Assembly (NCBI GenBank): GCA_029948255.1
Contig: JALIZF010001883.1
Location: 186,001-250,000 of the forward strand
Direction of reading: 5' to 3'
From: Telmatactis stephensoni
Lineage: Eukaryota; Cnidaria; Anthozoa; Actiniaria; Isophelliidae
Length of the DNA: 64,000 bases
Below the pieces are notes generated by a model that was not told where the DNA came from, ran no database searches, and saw nothing but the letters and a program-made list of their open reading frames with translations. Numbering within the stretch: position 1 is the first letter of the stretch; every line of letters starts with the position of its first letter. This document shows, in pieces, positions 18,844 through 30,182 of this stretch. Both the position numbers and the translations under genes were made by a program.

Positions 18844-21088
18844 TTAAGGTGGCTCGACCCAATTTTCAAGTAGAGCTACCAGTCATCTTTGAGTGAAAAC
18901 TATTTGTTTATGAGCAGTCTGATAGTAAATTACATATTACACCCTTATCAGACAAAGATCAAAGTTTATGATGACGTATGTTATATGGAGATCGGCGCTA
19001 TTATGGCGAAACCTTAAAAGAATTCCCCTTTTTACATATTCTCGATTTTAATGAGTTCTAGGCTTATTCTTAAAAAATGCTCTTGTGATCTTGTAGTTAA
19101 CATCATTGCCTTAAGCTCTAGCGAATTAAACGAAATTCTGAGAGAGCGTTTTCGAGATATTATCGATGAAAGATTTTAACTGCGAAAATTAAGCGTAAAC
19201 AAAACAATTGTTGATCTAAGTTGATTTTTTATCTCAAATTGTTATAAGGATATCAAACTTCACGACGGAAAGAGATGAGTTAAATCGCATTGATTGATCT
19301 CGAAAAAAGTGAGCCGTACTCATGTATATTGACATGCTGACTTTGTTTCCATTGTCCACAATTCGCTCTATTTTTACATAAACTTCAATATTTCAAAATC
19401 TCTTCGATAAATATTGTTTAAAAATTAGCGTGATTTAGTTTAGGTAGTAGGTGATATAATATAGCGTTTTCAAGTTCATTGAATCCTTTTAAGGTGGTCA
19501 ATTACTAGGTTCAAATCAGTATATTTTTCAGCCGGAATCAGTGGTTGGCAACTCGTTGATGCGTGATGTAGCTCTTTTGTTTTAGTTTGTCATGTTTTCA
19601 TGCATTCCAGCACTTGATGCAAATTGCGGAACGCTTCATTACCTTCCGAGCACTCTTCCGAAATATGGTAATTGTTAGAATGAAATTTTCATAAGAATGC
19701 CAAAAAGGAAAGAAACGTTTTGTCACACAACCGCAGATGGAAACTCGTCAATAGCAGAATCATGGGGAGACACAGTAAAAATAGAACGATTTGCTGACAT
19801 GCTGCAAAGAAATGTACAGTTAAAAAGATTTCTTTCTAGGATTACCATATCTCGGAAGAGTAATCATTGAATCCTTTTAAGGTGGTCAATTACTAGGTTC
19901 AAATCAGTATATTTTTCAGCCGGAATCAGTGGTTGGCAACTCGTTGATGCGTGATGTAGCTCTTTTGTTTTAGTTTGTCATGTTTTCATGCATTCCAGCA
20001 CTTGATGCAAATTGCGGAACGCTTCATTACCTTCCGAGCACTCTTCCGAAATATGGTAATTGTTAGAATGAAATTTTCATAAGAATGCCAAAAAGGAAAG
20101 AAACGTTTTGTCACACAACCGCAGATGGAAACTCGTCAATAGCAGAATCATGGGGAGACACAGTAAAAATAGAACGATTTGCTGACATGCTGCAAAGAAA
20201 TGTACAGTTAAAAAGATTTCTTTCTAGGATTACCATATCTCGGAAGAGTAATCGGAAGGTATTGAAACGTTCCGCAATTTGCATCAGGTGCTAGAATGCA
20301 CGAAAACATGACAAACTAAAACAAAAGAGCTGCATCATGCATCAATGAGTTGTTGACCACTGTATCCGGCTGAAAAATATACTGATTTGAAGCTAATATT
20401 TTACAGCCATATAATGATTCAATGAATTTGAAAATGCTATATCATATCAACTATTACCAAAACTCAACCATACTAATTTTTAAACAATATTTATCGAAGG
20501 GATCTTTAAATATTGCAGTTTATGTAACAATAGAGCGAAATTTAGGCAACAGACGCAAAATCAGCATGTCCATATACATGAGTTCGGCTCACTTTTCTCG
20601 ATATCAATCAATGTAATTTCTCTTGTCTCTTTCAGGAGCCAACTTTGATATCTTTACAACAATTTGAGATGAAAAATTAACTTAGATGTGCTACTTTCTT
20701 TTTAATTGTAGGAGATTCAAAAAGTTGTTTTGTTTACGCTTGATTTTTGCAGTTAAAATCTCTCATCGATGATATCTTAAAAACGCTCTCTCAGAAATTG
20801 ATTTAATTTGCTAGAGCTAAAGGCAATGATGTTAACTACAAGATCACAAGAGCATTTTTCAAGAATAAGCCTAGAACTCATTAAAATCGAGAATATGTAA
20901 AAAGGGGAATTCTTTTAAGGCATCGCCATAATAGCGCCGATCTCCATATAACATACGTCATCATAAACTTTGATCTTTGTCTGATAAGGGTGTAATATGT
21001 AATTTACTATCAGACTGCTCATGAACAAATAGTTTTCACTCAAAGACGACTGGTAGCTCTACCTGAAAATTGGGTTGAGCCACCTTAA
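18844..21088. mobile_element. TTAA-flanked foldback transposon (piggyBac/Kolobok-like target), non-autonomous
   Basis: The element is flanked by TTAA at 18844-18847 and 21085-21088. It starts GGTGGCTCGACCCAATTTTC and ends with the inverse, one mismatch apart. The arms extend about 800 bp (18848 to about 19660, and about 20253 to 21084) at roughly 95 percent identity by eye, so nearly the whole element is one hairpin. The TTAA target suggests piggyBac or Kolobok mobilisation. No transposase is present; the only ORF (20085-20294) begins MPKRKETFCHTTADG and has no known motif. A second TTAAGGTGGC end occurs at 28001. Confidence 0.85.
19477..20252 (+). repeat. 388-bp tandem duplication within the foldback element
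   Basis: The copies 19477-19864 and 19865-20252 appear identical. Each starts cattgaatccttttaaggtg, an internal near-copy of the element's own TTAAGGTGG terminus, and covers the inner left arm plus the loop. The identity of the copies indicates a recent event. Confidence 0.9.
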
Positions 21089-21243
21089 AGACAGGCGGTC
21101 TCAAATGGCGTCTTTCTCTTACAGCATTCACGTAGCCATCCATGTTGCCAAGAAGGTTAAGCAAAAACTCCTCAGGCACATCGAATCTTTTGATTCTGGT
21201 CCATTTACCTGTATAATAAATATACGATTTGCATGAATTTATA

Positions 21244-21390
21244 ATGGTAATTGAACTGAGTGGAGTGCAATTTGGTCTGAAATCATACGAGTGATTACAA
21301 AATTGCACGACCGCGTAGCGGGAGTGCAATTTGTTAATCACGAGTGTGATTTCAAACCAAAATTGCACGACATGAAGTTCAATTACCAAT
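21244..21390. mobile_element. Palindromic MITE
   Basis: Terminal inverted repeats AATGGTAATTGAACT and AGTTCAATTACCAATT, with internal inverted blocks GTGCAATTTG and GTGATTACAAAATTGCAC around a gaccgcgtagcggg centre. The whole unit folds on itself. No ORF. Confidence 0.7.
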
Positions 21391-22891
21391 TAATCATATC
21401 CATTTTGAAATCTACAGTAATAATACTTGCAATACATAGGATAGTGATAACTTGATAATGAAATGACAGGTATATTTATTAGATATGTTTTCAAGTGTTT
21501 GTACATCGTTATAAAACTACACAAATATTTATAACCTTGCTCACGTGACCATCACATAAACTACGTCACGTCAAAATTACTGTCTTTACCGAATGCATGC
21601 TGCTCACGACAGCTAGTCCATAGTTATAATATCAGTCTAAAACTGATTTTGCAGTTGAGTGGGCCTTCAGAGTCGATGATAAATGCTCGTCTCGTCTTCT
21701 TCATTGGTTCTTTCTGCTGTTTGTTGGCGAAGAAGTTTATTGTGCAACAGGTTGGCCGGCGGCTGACTTTGGCACCATTCCTTGACCACAAACACAAAAT
21801 TCAGTCGTTGAATTGGAAAGGATACTAAACCAGCATTGAAGCTTGGATGATACCTACTTGGATAATATTTCTCTTTGCTGGAATATATGGAATTCATCTT
21901 AGTCATGAACTAGCATAAAACATGCTTTGAGAAATGTAATTTTGACAAGAAACGCCTTTTTGCATGTATCTTCGATGTCAGCTCTTTGGCCGTCCTCAAG
22001 CATGCTGAAATATGGTCTTAATTAATTTTACTACACGATATTTTCCTCATTCTGTTTGGAGAACGAATTATCTGAAGTGATTTACAAGAAAATGGATAAA
22101 AATGAAATTTTACAGTCTTTTGTCGAGATTTGTGGGCGCCATGTGTCAGTCAACGATGTTGTTGATGTCGATTTCAAGACGACAGGATTCTTGTCTTGTT
22201 GTAAATAGCAAGGAACTGTTTAGTTCAACAGCTTGTATTTTTGTTGGTAGCTACAAATTTACGTTGTGAGATATCCTGGCTTGTGTCACTGGAAAGCAAA
22301 CCATTTGTTCTTGAAAAGCAGGAACTTCAATGGACTCGGTACTTGGATTGTTGATGATATGTTTGTACATAGCTTGACATTTCCAATGTCGAATGATTAG
22401 AAGGACAATGATTCTCAACAGTTATTCGTATACTGAGGAGAATTTTGTCGTCAACTGGAAACTGTAAGTTTTCAATTTTGTCCATTTTCTTGTAAAAGTT
22501 TTGCCTTTCACCTGTCTTTCCCCAGAAAATCCCCTCAATTTTTTAGTCATACTTTTAATTGGCTTTATTTTTTTCTGTGTTCTGATTGGTCAGAATGTAT
22601 GTTTCCTGCTATCTCATTGGTTGTTCAAATTGGTGCGATTAATGGCTCAAATTGATGCGATTTAGATCAAAAAAGATGCGATTCGTGAATAAATCGCACA
22701 CTTTTTAACCAATCAGATTGCAGGATTTGTTAGTGATTTCAAAATGGATATAATTAATGAGGAAAGCGAATGTGTCAGCTCGGCATCCTTTGAGTAAGTT
22801 AAGTTAGGTTAAGCCATAATTAAGTTTTATATCTAACTATTCGTCTGTCATAATACTCAATTAAAAAAAATTGACTTGCTTATATACTTAC
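21391..22891. other. Mostly non-coding; one unrecognised 79-codon frame
   Basis: The minus-strand frame 21906-21667 (ends TSIYHRL) has no motif. At 22540-22770 there is MITE-like sequence with TGATTGGTCAGAA and AACCAATCAGATTG in opposite orientation, plus GTGCGATT/AATCGCAC pairs. Nothing else is supported. Confidence 0.35.
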
Positions 22892-23140
22892 TACAAGCTC
22901 TTGGAGTGTTGAGTTGATGCTTTCAGTTAAGCCAGCCAACCACTCTTTGTACGCTCGACTGGATCGCGGCTTGCTTCCAGTTTTACATAAGGGGAGCTCA
23001 TAAGTTTGGTCTCCTTTTCGAAATGGCAGACTTTTCATTTTTCTCGCTGACGGATGTTTTTTGTTTCTATGACTTAATAAAGCTGTCGTTGTATTGAATG
23101 ATAGGGAACAACGATCACAGAGAGTCTGGTATGAAGCCAT
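22892..23140 (-). CDS. First coding exon of a C2H2 zinc-finger protein
   Basis: It begins MASYQTLCDRCSLSFNTTTA. The finger is C-x2-C-x12-H-x4-H (CDRC...H.NKKH), residues 8-29, followed by a basic linker and a short helical tail (YKEWLAGLTESINSTLQEL). The open frame ends at a strong donor (TTGTA/GTAAGTAT at 22891) after exactly 83 codons, phase 0. An initial ATG, a single N-terminal C2H2 finger and then a donor make a real first exon likely. Downstream exons on the minus strand were not identified; the TTAA-split exon at 21208 is a candidate. Confidence 0.55.
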
Positions 23141-24012
23141 ATCAGTGTTGGACTCTGTGATGTGTGCTTACTAGCTATATGACACTGGCTTGACCTTTTG
23201 TGTGTTACGTCATTGATCGAACATGAATTCTACCAAAAAAGTGTGGTTTATGAGAGAATAAACCACCTTTGAACGAAAGAAATGATTTTTTGCTCGCAAT
23301 ATATATAATAAAACAAATAAATAAGGTCCAGTTGTGATTTTTAATGCTACGGGGTATTCACTCAAGAGTCACTCCTGATTGTGATATTTACATTCGTGAG
23401 GAATTAAACTCGATTTACTTTTTATTTTACTAAGCTATTCGGGACCTCGACCAACTCATTGTAAATTGTGAACGACATTTCGGCAGCGAATCAAACAGTG
23501 TTTCCAGTTGTTTGTTCCATAACAAACTATTTATATCAACGATGACAGATAAGAAACGGACACAAGGCTTCCTGATGTTCAGGGTGCTGAGGATTATAAT
23601 GCCTCGGCCTAGCTCAAAACCAAAAACATACCAAACATTCCACTTTGAAATCCGGATCCCATACAACATGCAATTAAAGGCGCTCTATGAGCGCATGTGG
23701 TTACTCTATTTAGAAACATAAGTAGATATGAGGTGTTTATGAAGTTTTTTGTGATTATAGCTTCACTCTGAGGCGTAGTCACCATGTTATGTGAGAACAG
23801 TTTCTGCAACATATCAAGAAATCTACCCTGTTTTGTTGTGTTTTTGATAGCGCGCGCAATGCGTTTATTAGGAAATCAGATCATTCAATTTCCATATTTG
23901 GAAGGAAATCGAAGGAAAAACAGTACAAACCGCGCGCGCAAACTGTGCGAGCAGACGGTGCGCAGATGTTCCAAAATACAACAGCTTTCTCGAAATGAAT
24001 TAGATGTACACG

Positions 24013-24187
24013 TAATTACAAAAACGTTGTCATAAGAAAAAATAATTTTAGCACTTTAAGACTTTAGGAATACATTAAAAGACAAAAGAAAACCACTCAA
24101 GCTGAATTCTTTCTTTTGTATTTTAATGTATTCCTAAAGTGATAAAGTGCTAAAGTTCTTTTTGGTTATGACATTGTTTTTGCAATT
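24013..24187. mobile_element. Palindromic MITE
   Basis: The arm TAATTACAAAAACGTTGTCA, TTAGCACTTTAAGACTTTAG and GGAATACATTAAAA is matched inversely on the right side; the centre is about 40 bp (ccactcaagctgaattc). Confidence 0.7.
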
Positions 24188-24632
24188 AGGTCTATATGAT
24201 TTAGCATGTAAAATTTTAAGAGCATTCAGAATAAAAGTACTTTAACCCTCTAAAAATTGAGGTAGTGTCATCAGTCTATCTCTGACAATTCCAAGGGTCA
24301 GGGTAGATTTCTTGCTATGAATTTGCTTTTAATTAGGAAATTGTTACCATGTAAGGTGAGTATTTATTGGATACATTAAACAAAGTCGGTCATGTGAACA
24401 AATCCTCTGCAAACAATATATCAGGGATGAAATTAGTACTACTATTTGGTAATGATTTTTTGATTATCAAACAAGGATGGCGGAGCAGGTTTTAATTAAA
24501 GTGTGTGTTTGTGTTATGCTGTGTGAATAAAAAATACATAGAAGCAACGAATCTCAGAAGGTTGGGTGGGGGGACTAGCGTCCTGAGTCCGCTGGCCATG
24601 TCAAAATGACCAACACCATTTAATAATATAAA

Positions 24633-24783
24633 ACAGGAAAAAACTGCTTAAAATCGTACATGGGAAATAATGTTATTCTTATTTGACAAGAATGGGAATA
24701 GTTCAAAATGTTAAACTATTCTAATTTTTGGAAATGGGAATTATGCTATTTTCCATATATGATTTTAAACACTTTTTCCTGTG
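24633..24783. mobile_element. Palindromic MITE
   Basis: Starts ACAGGAAAAAACTGCTTAAA and ends TTTAAACACTTTTTCCTGTG; internal arms ATGGGAAATA/TATTTTCCAT and GAATGGGAATAGTT/AACTATTC. No ORF. Confidence 0.65.
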
Positions 24784-25578
24784 TAATCTAAGAAATGCAC
24801 ATATATAGATATAAAGTGAGTGCGTGCGTAATGTAGTGTATTGTGTAGTATTCTATTGTAGTGCATTGTGATTGTTGTATTGTTAGTCTATGTCACTTGG
24901 GTTGGGTGCGGTCTATTTAGGAGCAGGACCATGCACTTGAAGGGGAACTCGGCTCATCGTTGTTTAGAGCAGCTTCTAAAAGATCCGTAAAAACAACTAT
25001 TGAATGTTAGATTAATAACAAGTGCGATCTAATCTAGAACCAGTATATTAGTACCCAACTGTAAATTCACTGCAACATAAAGAACGAAAAATAAATTTAT
25101 GTTACATAGGCATTTCAAAAGATATTCCTCTTAAACCTGGGATAGCCCATTAAAATTAAAAATGCAAATATATTCATAAATCAAGATAACTGTACAAACT
25201 TTTAACATTTTATTGATAACATGAACAGCTGTGATAAAACGATATTAAAACTGTAACAGTTTACAAAGTATAAATGCTAATAAATAAATTATTTAGAAAC
25301 TTTCCTTGATTTCATTCTATGAGGTTATTGAGATCTTTTGTGCAAAAGACTTATTGAGAGAGAATGTCAAGTGAATATATCTTAGAACAATAACAAAAGT
25401 GAAAAAAAAAATGTTTTGCAAATGGTAATATCCATATTACAGCATTACTGATAAGTTGGACACAACTTTGGTTTTCATATTAAATGTTATTCGTATTTTA
25501 TTGAGTCAAGGAGAACATCTGTGATCTTATCTTCAGTGATTTGGTCGTGATTAAGATGTTGGTTTTGAATAACATCAA

Positions 25579-26286
25579 TTAAGATGTTTTTAAAAGTGTC
25601 AATGCCACTTTCTGCGTGTTATTGTAGGCAAACAAAATATGGGCATAATAATGTTTGGCACAAGACGATTTCTTTTGGATTAAATTGCATTTACATTCGA
25701 CTTTATTCGATGACTCTTTAACTTCTAACTTCTTAGAGCATTTCAAGCATGCAGAGTAGCAGCTCACTTTTTCACCCCCCATTATTTCACCTATGAGGGT
25801 TTTATTGGTGAAAACATCAGGAATATTTTCTGGTATTGGTAGAATTGTTTTAAAAGACTCCATTGGAATGATTTGTGAGCCAGTCTTCGCAGTGTTGATA
25901 TAAACTTCATCTTTATATGAATCTTTCCTGATTCTGACATTCTTAAATTCGTAAGTGTTTCCCTTAGAAATGTTATGCTCACTGCCTTCCCATATCACAA
26001 GCCTAATATGGCCGGTTGGATCAGCTACGAAGGCTTCTGTCATTTTTATCTTCGATTTGCCTGACTCAATTTCTAGTTCTTCACTCAAGTCACCTCTGAC
26101 GGTTTTTTCCTTAAGCTGTAAGCGAAAATCAAACATCTTTGATTTGTTTAGAGGCGACACATTATGTACATAACCTTGTACAACATCAGGATCAGTGGTG
26201 GCCTGGGATTTTTTATCTTCACTTTTATTTTCATTGGCATCAAACAATGTATTCAATTCATAGTCATCCACCTCTTGTGAATCCAT
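25579..26286 (-). CDS. RPA-like single-strand DNA-binding protein of Helentron 1
   Basis: The ORF begins MDSQEVDDYELNTLFDANEN. It has one OB-fold region (VQGYVHNVSPLNKSKMFDF, EAFVADPTGHIRLVIWEG, YEFKNVRIRKD, about 60-165) and a C-terminal zinc ribbon (C-x2-C...C-x-C: CLKCSKKLEVKE then VECKCN, about 210-235). RPA70-like genes are standard Helentron cargo and presumably coat the displaced strand. The 5' UTR appears spliced (acceptor CCACAG at about 26313, donor CATGTAAGT near 26387). The end may be frameshifted: an overlapping frame continues as IDTFKNILIDVIQNQH to 25500, which would complete the usual C-terminus. Confidence 0.75.
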   Translation of the reverse strand: MDSQEVDDYELNTLFDANENKSEDKKSQATTDPDVVQGYVHNVSPLNKSKMFDFRLQLKEKTVRGDLSEELEIESGKSKIKMTEAFVADPTGHIRLVIWEGSEHNISKGNTYEFKNVRIRKDSYKDEVYINTAKTGSQIIPMESFKTILPIPENIPDVFTNKTLIGEIMGGEKVSCYSACLKCSKKLEVKESSNKVECKCNLIQKKSSCAKHYYAHILFAYNNTQKVALTLLKTS

Positions 26287-26439
26287 GATTTTGTATGATA
26301 ATATAGATAGCTGTGGAAAGAAAATAAATAAGTTGTAATAATTTTTTAAATGAATTAACCTGATCAATGAAAATAAATGAAACTTACATGATTCAAATGA
26401 GTATAATAGAGAAGAAAGACTAAATGTGCAACATAAATA

Positions 26440-26545
26440 GCACTAAATAGTACTAAATTATGCTAATTATATTGTGTTCTATTGTTAGATTAGCACTATT
26501 TAGTACTAAAAAGTCCAAACTATTTCACACTTTTTAGTGTTTGAA
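26440..26545. repeat. Inverted-repeat element upstream of the RPA gene
   Basis: AATAGCACTAAATAGTACTA and TTAGCACTATTTAGTACTAA show dyad symmetry around ttatattgtgttctattgtt. Similar TAGTACTAAT motifs occur in the MITE at 35417-35556. Confidence 0.4.
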
Positions 26546-26589
26546 CTCTTGTTATTGTAAAACAATTAATAATATTAAATAAAACAGTT

Positions 26590-27993
26590 TATTAGTGCAT
26601 AAATTACTCTATGGTCAGTAAAATACGTCTGCAAGACATTGGATTTGATAAGTGAATCAGGTAGATCAGCATATATATGATCTATACAAGTTTTGTTATC
26701 TGTTGTGTAGCATGTCACCAATTGTTTGTAGTTATTATCCTTTATAAATAAATTATATCATTGGGAATTTAAATTTGTATCAAACCAATTAACATTAAAG
26801 TCACCAATGAATATTGCATATTCAGATTCTAATAACTCTATTTCCTGTCTTAATGCCACACACAATTGGCTATCAGGTATTTGTGGAGGCTTATAATACC
26901 TATAATTGTAACATGGGGAAGAATCATGAATCTCAGTAATGTAATTTCAATATTACTATTACGTATTTTTGGATATCCTGAATAGAAATCCAACCTGGTA
27001 TAAATAGCAGTACCACCATATGGTCTTACATTAGAAGTTGATACTTGATCATTTCTGAATAATCTTATAATTATCTATTGAGTGCATAGAATCAAGATCA
27101 GTTGTACTGAATCTTGTTTCGAAAAAAATGCTCACATCAGTTGTAGAAAAGTTTAAATCTTGTCTAATGTCATCAATATGCTTATGCAAAGATCAGCAGT
27201 TAAGAGCACATAATCTGATTCTATCCTCATTGTAAATAGGAGATATGCATGGTTTGAGCTGTCCCTCAGTTCGTAATCTTTCTATTTCTTTCTTTACATC
27301 TGGAATACAGTCCTACAGAATGGATATGAGGTATTGCTCTTCTAGTTTCAAAATTAGCAACAATTCTAGTTTCTGTATCACCTTGTGATCTGTGAATAGT
27401 TTTTGCAGCAGCAGGTCAGGTGGAAGTTATTTTCTAACAACTTGAACAGTTCTATTTCTACCTACAGCAAATTGAGTAGTAACAGGTTTGATTGGTGTCC
27501 ATGATGGTTGAATACCTTCAACATACAACTGTCTATTGTCATGTCTAGTTTTTTGACCAACATCTGCATGATCAAACTGTGCCCATATGATACCAGATGG
27601 TTTGTCTGCCTGGTGTATTTGTAATAATTTGACATTACCAGCCCCATTGGTCATGCCATCATCTGTTCTAGTGTTAAGAGATATTTCAGTTCTCTCTCCT
27701 ACTGCTAGTTTGAGTATAGAGTGTAGCTGCTTAGTTTTTCTAGGATCACCTGGTATCTGTTTCAGTATTTTGTCTCTGAGTTCTTGTGACTCAGCTCCTA
27801 TAACACTATCATGTGCTCTGATAGAATATTTTGTTCCTGATAAAGCATTGTGTGCTATGCGGTTGAACTCATCTACCTTGGCATTCTGTATAAACAAGTG
27901 AGGGGCATCTTTTGGATAGTTAGTGCTATCACAATCTACTATTCTTTCTTTGAATTTTATTATGTCTTCTTCAGTTTGATTGCCTTCTCTCAA
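26590..27993 (-). pseudogene. Helentron 1 helicase C-terminus plus endonuclease
   Basis: An open 188-codon frame (27993-27427) matches residues about 900-1100 of the intact Helentron 2 protein: REGNQTEEDIIKFKERIVDC, GAESQELRDKILKQIPGDPR, LNTRTDDGMTNGAGNV. The rest is in shifted frames: helicase motif VI region near 27400, then the endonuclease with CIDHIYADLPDS and TYFTDHRVIYAL (26700-26600). The N-terminal helicase motifs (Walker A and B) are absent because of the deletion that starts at 27994. Confidence 0.85.
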
Positions 27994-28000
27994 TCTATTT

Positions 28001-28760
28001 AAGGTGGCCCGTACCTATTGATTTGTTTGTTGGGCATGAATTTCAATCGCGTCCTTTTACATCAAAACCTTGTCCGATTTCTGAGAAATTTGCAGCCATT
28101 TGTCTACAAGCCTTGAAATTTGTACCGGTAATTATTTTTCTGCGAATTAGATCAAGTAATTCGAGATATCAGACGATTTTTAAAAATGGCTTTTTGAGAA
28201 AAATTGGTCATAAATCCAAAATTCCAAGGTGAATTTTTTTTCTATTTTGTCAATCAAGTATAAAGGTATAGAGGACTACATACAACATGTATCGTGCCAA
28301 TTGGTGCCTTAGAAGTTGCGATACAAAATTTGTGCTGCCTGTTACGATGCAAAATTATGTAGTCAAAACTACCGCCAAAATCTCAAAATTTCAAAAACAG
28401 CGAGAACTATATCTGCTGTAAGAAAGACAAATACCTATTGTAACTTGTGAACAAAATTTGGAGAGATGAGAAGCTAAACACCAATGTTATCCTCAAGCAA
28501 ACTTGGGGAGTAATTTTTGTGACCATGAGGCGAGCGTTGCGAATTTGTATTACTTCGACTTCTACAAATTCTGTCGAATTGTTTAGTGAAATTTTCTTGG
28601 TATGGGATAGAACAAGATGTTAAAATACCTGTTGCCAAGTGTCGTTGTGTTTGCTGCACTAGGTATAATTCATTCAGCTTCAAAAGTAAGCAATATCATC
28701 ATGTCGACGTTTGAGCTGCCAAGGTAAAACCCTCACGGTTTGTTAATTTATTCAAAACGA
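28001..28760. mobile_element. Fragment with a TTAA-element end
   Basis: TTAAGGTGGCCCGTACC at 28001 matches the terminus of the foldback element at 18844 (TTAAGGTGGCTCGACCC), so a related TTAA transposon end lies here. No matching right terminus was found. The body has no recognised ORF. Confidence 0.5.
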
Positions 28761-28887
28761 CACCTTACTATCTGTTGCAAAATTCCGCACGGGATCCAGA
28801 CTTTTGGGAATAAAGACGGTAGTTCTCTGAATACAATTGCTTCTGAGTCTAAATCCCGTGTGGAATTTTGCAACAGATAGTAAGGTG
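28761..28887. mobile_element. Palindromic MITE
   Basis: CACCTTACTATCTGTTGCAA plus AATTCCgCACGGGAT at the left is matched inversely on the right (ATCCCGTGtGGAATT, then TTGCAACAGATAGTAAGGTG), with a short centre. Confidence 0.8.
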
Positions 28888-29604
28888 TTCCATCAACTCA
28901 TATTAACATGTGAATATGAGGAGATCCTCTTTGTTGGTATTCTACACGGTAAAACCAATCAGATATTTTACCTAATGGTTGAGCAGAGCTTAAAAGAAAG
29001 TTGGTCAGAAATTTACTTGATAATCAAAATGCCTGGCACATGTTACTGGGTCATTTTGTATTAATCGACATTTCTCTTCCCAGTTCAGATTTTCTAAATG
29101 CTCAGAATATTGTTTGGCATCAACAAGTTCACCAAGTATTCTTAGTAAGTGTATCCAGTGTGTCTCTGCTGATGAGAAACTACAAAACAATGTTGCTGGT
29201 CCTAATTGTCTTATCATTGCAAACAAATATTTTTTGGCTTTCTCAAAGTATGGAGGAGAACCTCTTAATGCATTGAGGAATTTATATCCTTCATCAAGAC
29301 GAATTAATTTGTCTAAAGCTCCTTCTTGCTTCAATTGACCCGCATTGATATTTGGGTTGTTACCTTTACATTTTCTCAAAGCAATATTAGATTTTCCTAA
29401 AAGAATTTTCATTTGTGACTTCTTTGTTTTGTAGAAAATGTTTTCAACACACATTGCAGCACGTCTATCTGAACGTCTCAATTCGGATTTACAGATATCA
29501 CTGTAATTAATCTTAACTATCAGTTGTTTATTCTCTGGCCTTGCTTGACCTAGAAATATTCCAGGGTATGCTAATTCTTCAGAATATTTATCCCTAAACA
29601 CACT
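28888..29604 (-). pseudogene. Helentron 1 Rep N-terminal part with HUH
   Basis: Translation gives FRDKYSEELAYPGIFLGQAR, MCVENIFYKTKKSQ, ALDKLIRLDEGYKFLNALRG, QLGPATLFCSFSSAETHW and [14 protein letters not shown], then in a second frame [16 protein letters not shown] at about 28935-28905. HIH is the HUH metal-binding motif of the Helitron Rep. Homology stops at 28888, at the palindromic MITE. The upstream start codon (29640) lies in inserted sequence and is not native. Confidence 0.85.
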
Positions 29605-30182
29605 TATTATATGATTGAGTCTGTTTTCTTTGTTATTCATTGGACTTTATATCACTAAATTCACGATGATTATATATTCAAGGGTTTTATATAGAGCTTC
29701 TCCGGGATGTATCTGTATAAATCACTTGAATTTGTAATTCCCGGGGCTAATCTAGATACATCACTTGAATTTATAATTTCGTTCCATACTTCCTTAGATG
29801 ATTTATGTGTGGACATCAAGACTTAGAAATGTTCTTAGAAATATACTAAGTAGCGATTTTTGGTGGAAAAAAAGTCTTTGATAAATGACAGAGATTCGAA
29901 TCCGAGACTTTCTGCACTCCTATACCCGCTTTTAGCCACTATACTACTGAGCTAACTGATGGAACTTTCTCAACAAAAAAATCTTTTGTGTGTTATCATG
30001 AAGTTCGTTAGTGTTTCTCTGAATAGAATTGAAAAACAATTATTTAAGGTTTTCTTCTGGGAATTCAGTAACAATGATCTAATTAGTGATTGTCTTTTTG
30101 AATCGTTTTTGTGTGAAAACCTCCTCATTCATATAATAAGGCAGATAAATGCCTCGCTTCTCGGTATTTATCCCTTCCTTAA
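29605..30182. mobile_element. Small insertion in Helentron 1 Rep, with inverted end motifs
   Basis: The Rep frame breaks after VAPAEGNRPL (30185) and resumes with FRDKYSEELAYP (29604). The Helitron family has these adjacent, so about 578 bp were inserted. TTATTATATGATTGAG at the left is matched inversely by CTCATTCATATAATAA near 30123-30140, followed by a short hairpin (GGCAGATAAATGCC). It could be a small non-autonomous Helentron-like element. No ORF with motifs. Confidence 0.55.

Larger units (their letters stand above)
18564..21208 (-). pseudogene. Unknown-protein exon split by a TTAA transposon
   Basis: The right part (21208-21089) begins after an acceptor (TTATTATACAG) and encodes KWTRIKRFDVPEEFLLNLLG and VNAVRERRHLRPPVF. 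The left part (18843-18564) encodes ETALVLTYRVFRAGQDTTK, YRGNEVVAPTRQLTGRD and VKIVIGPGEGRLTRE, ending at a TGA. If the element at 18848-21088 is removed leaving one TTAA, the two halves join in frame with no stop. I do not recognise the protein. The exon is at present interrupted by 2.24 kb. It may be linked to the C2H2 first exon at 22892-23140, but the intervening exons were not found. Confidence 0.5.
23141..25499. other. No gene seen; MITE-rich spacer
   Basis: Non-coding, with two palindromic elements listed separately (24013-24187, 24633-24783) and a T/G-rich stretch near 24810-24890. Open frames of up to 83 codons (for example 23784-24035) have no motif. Confidence 0.4.
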
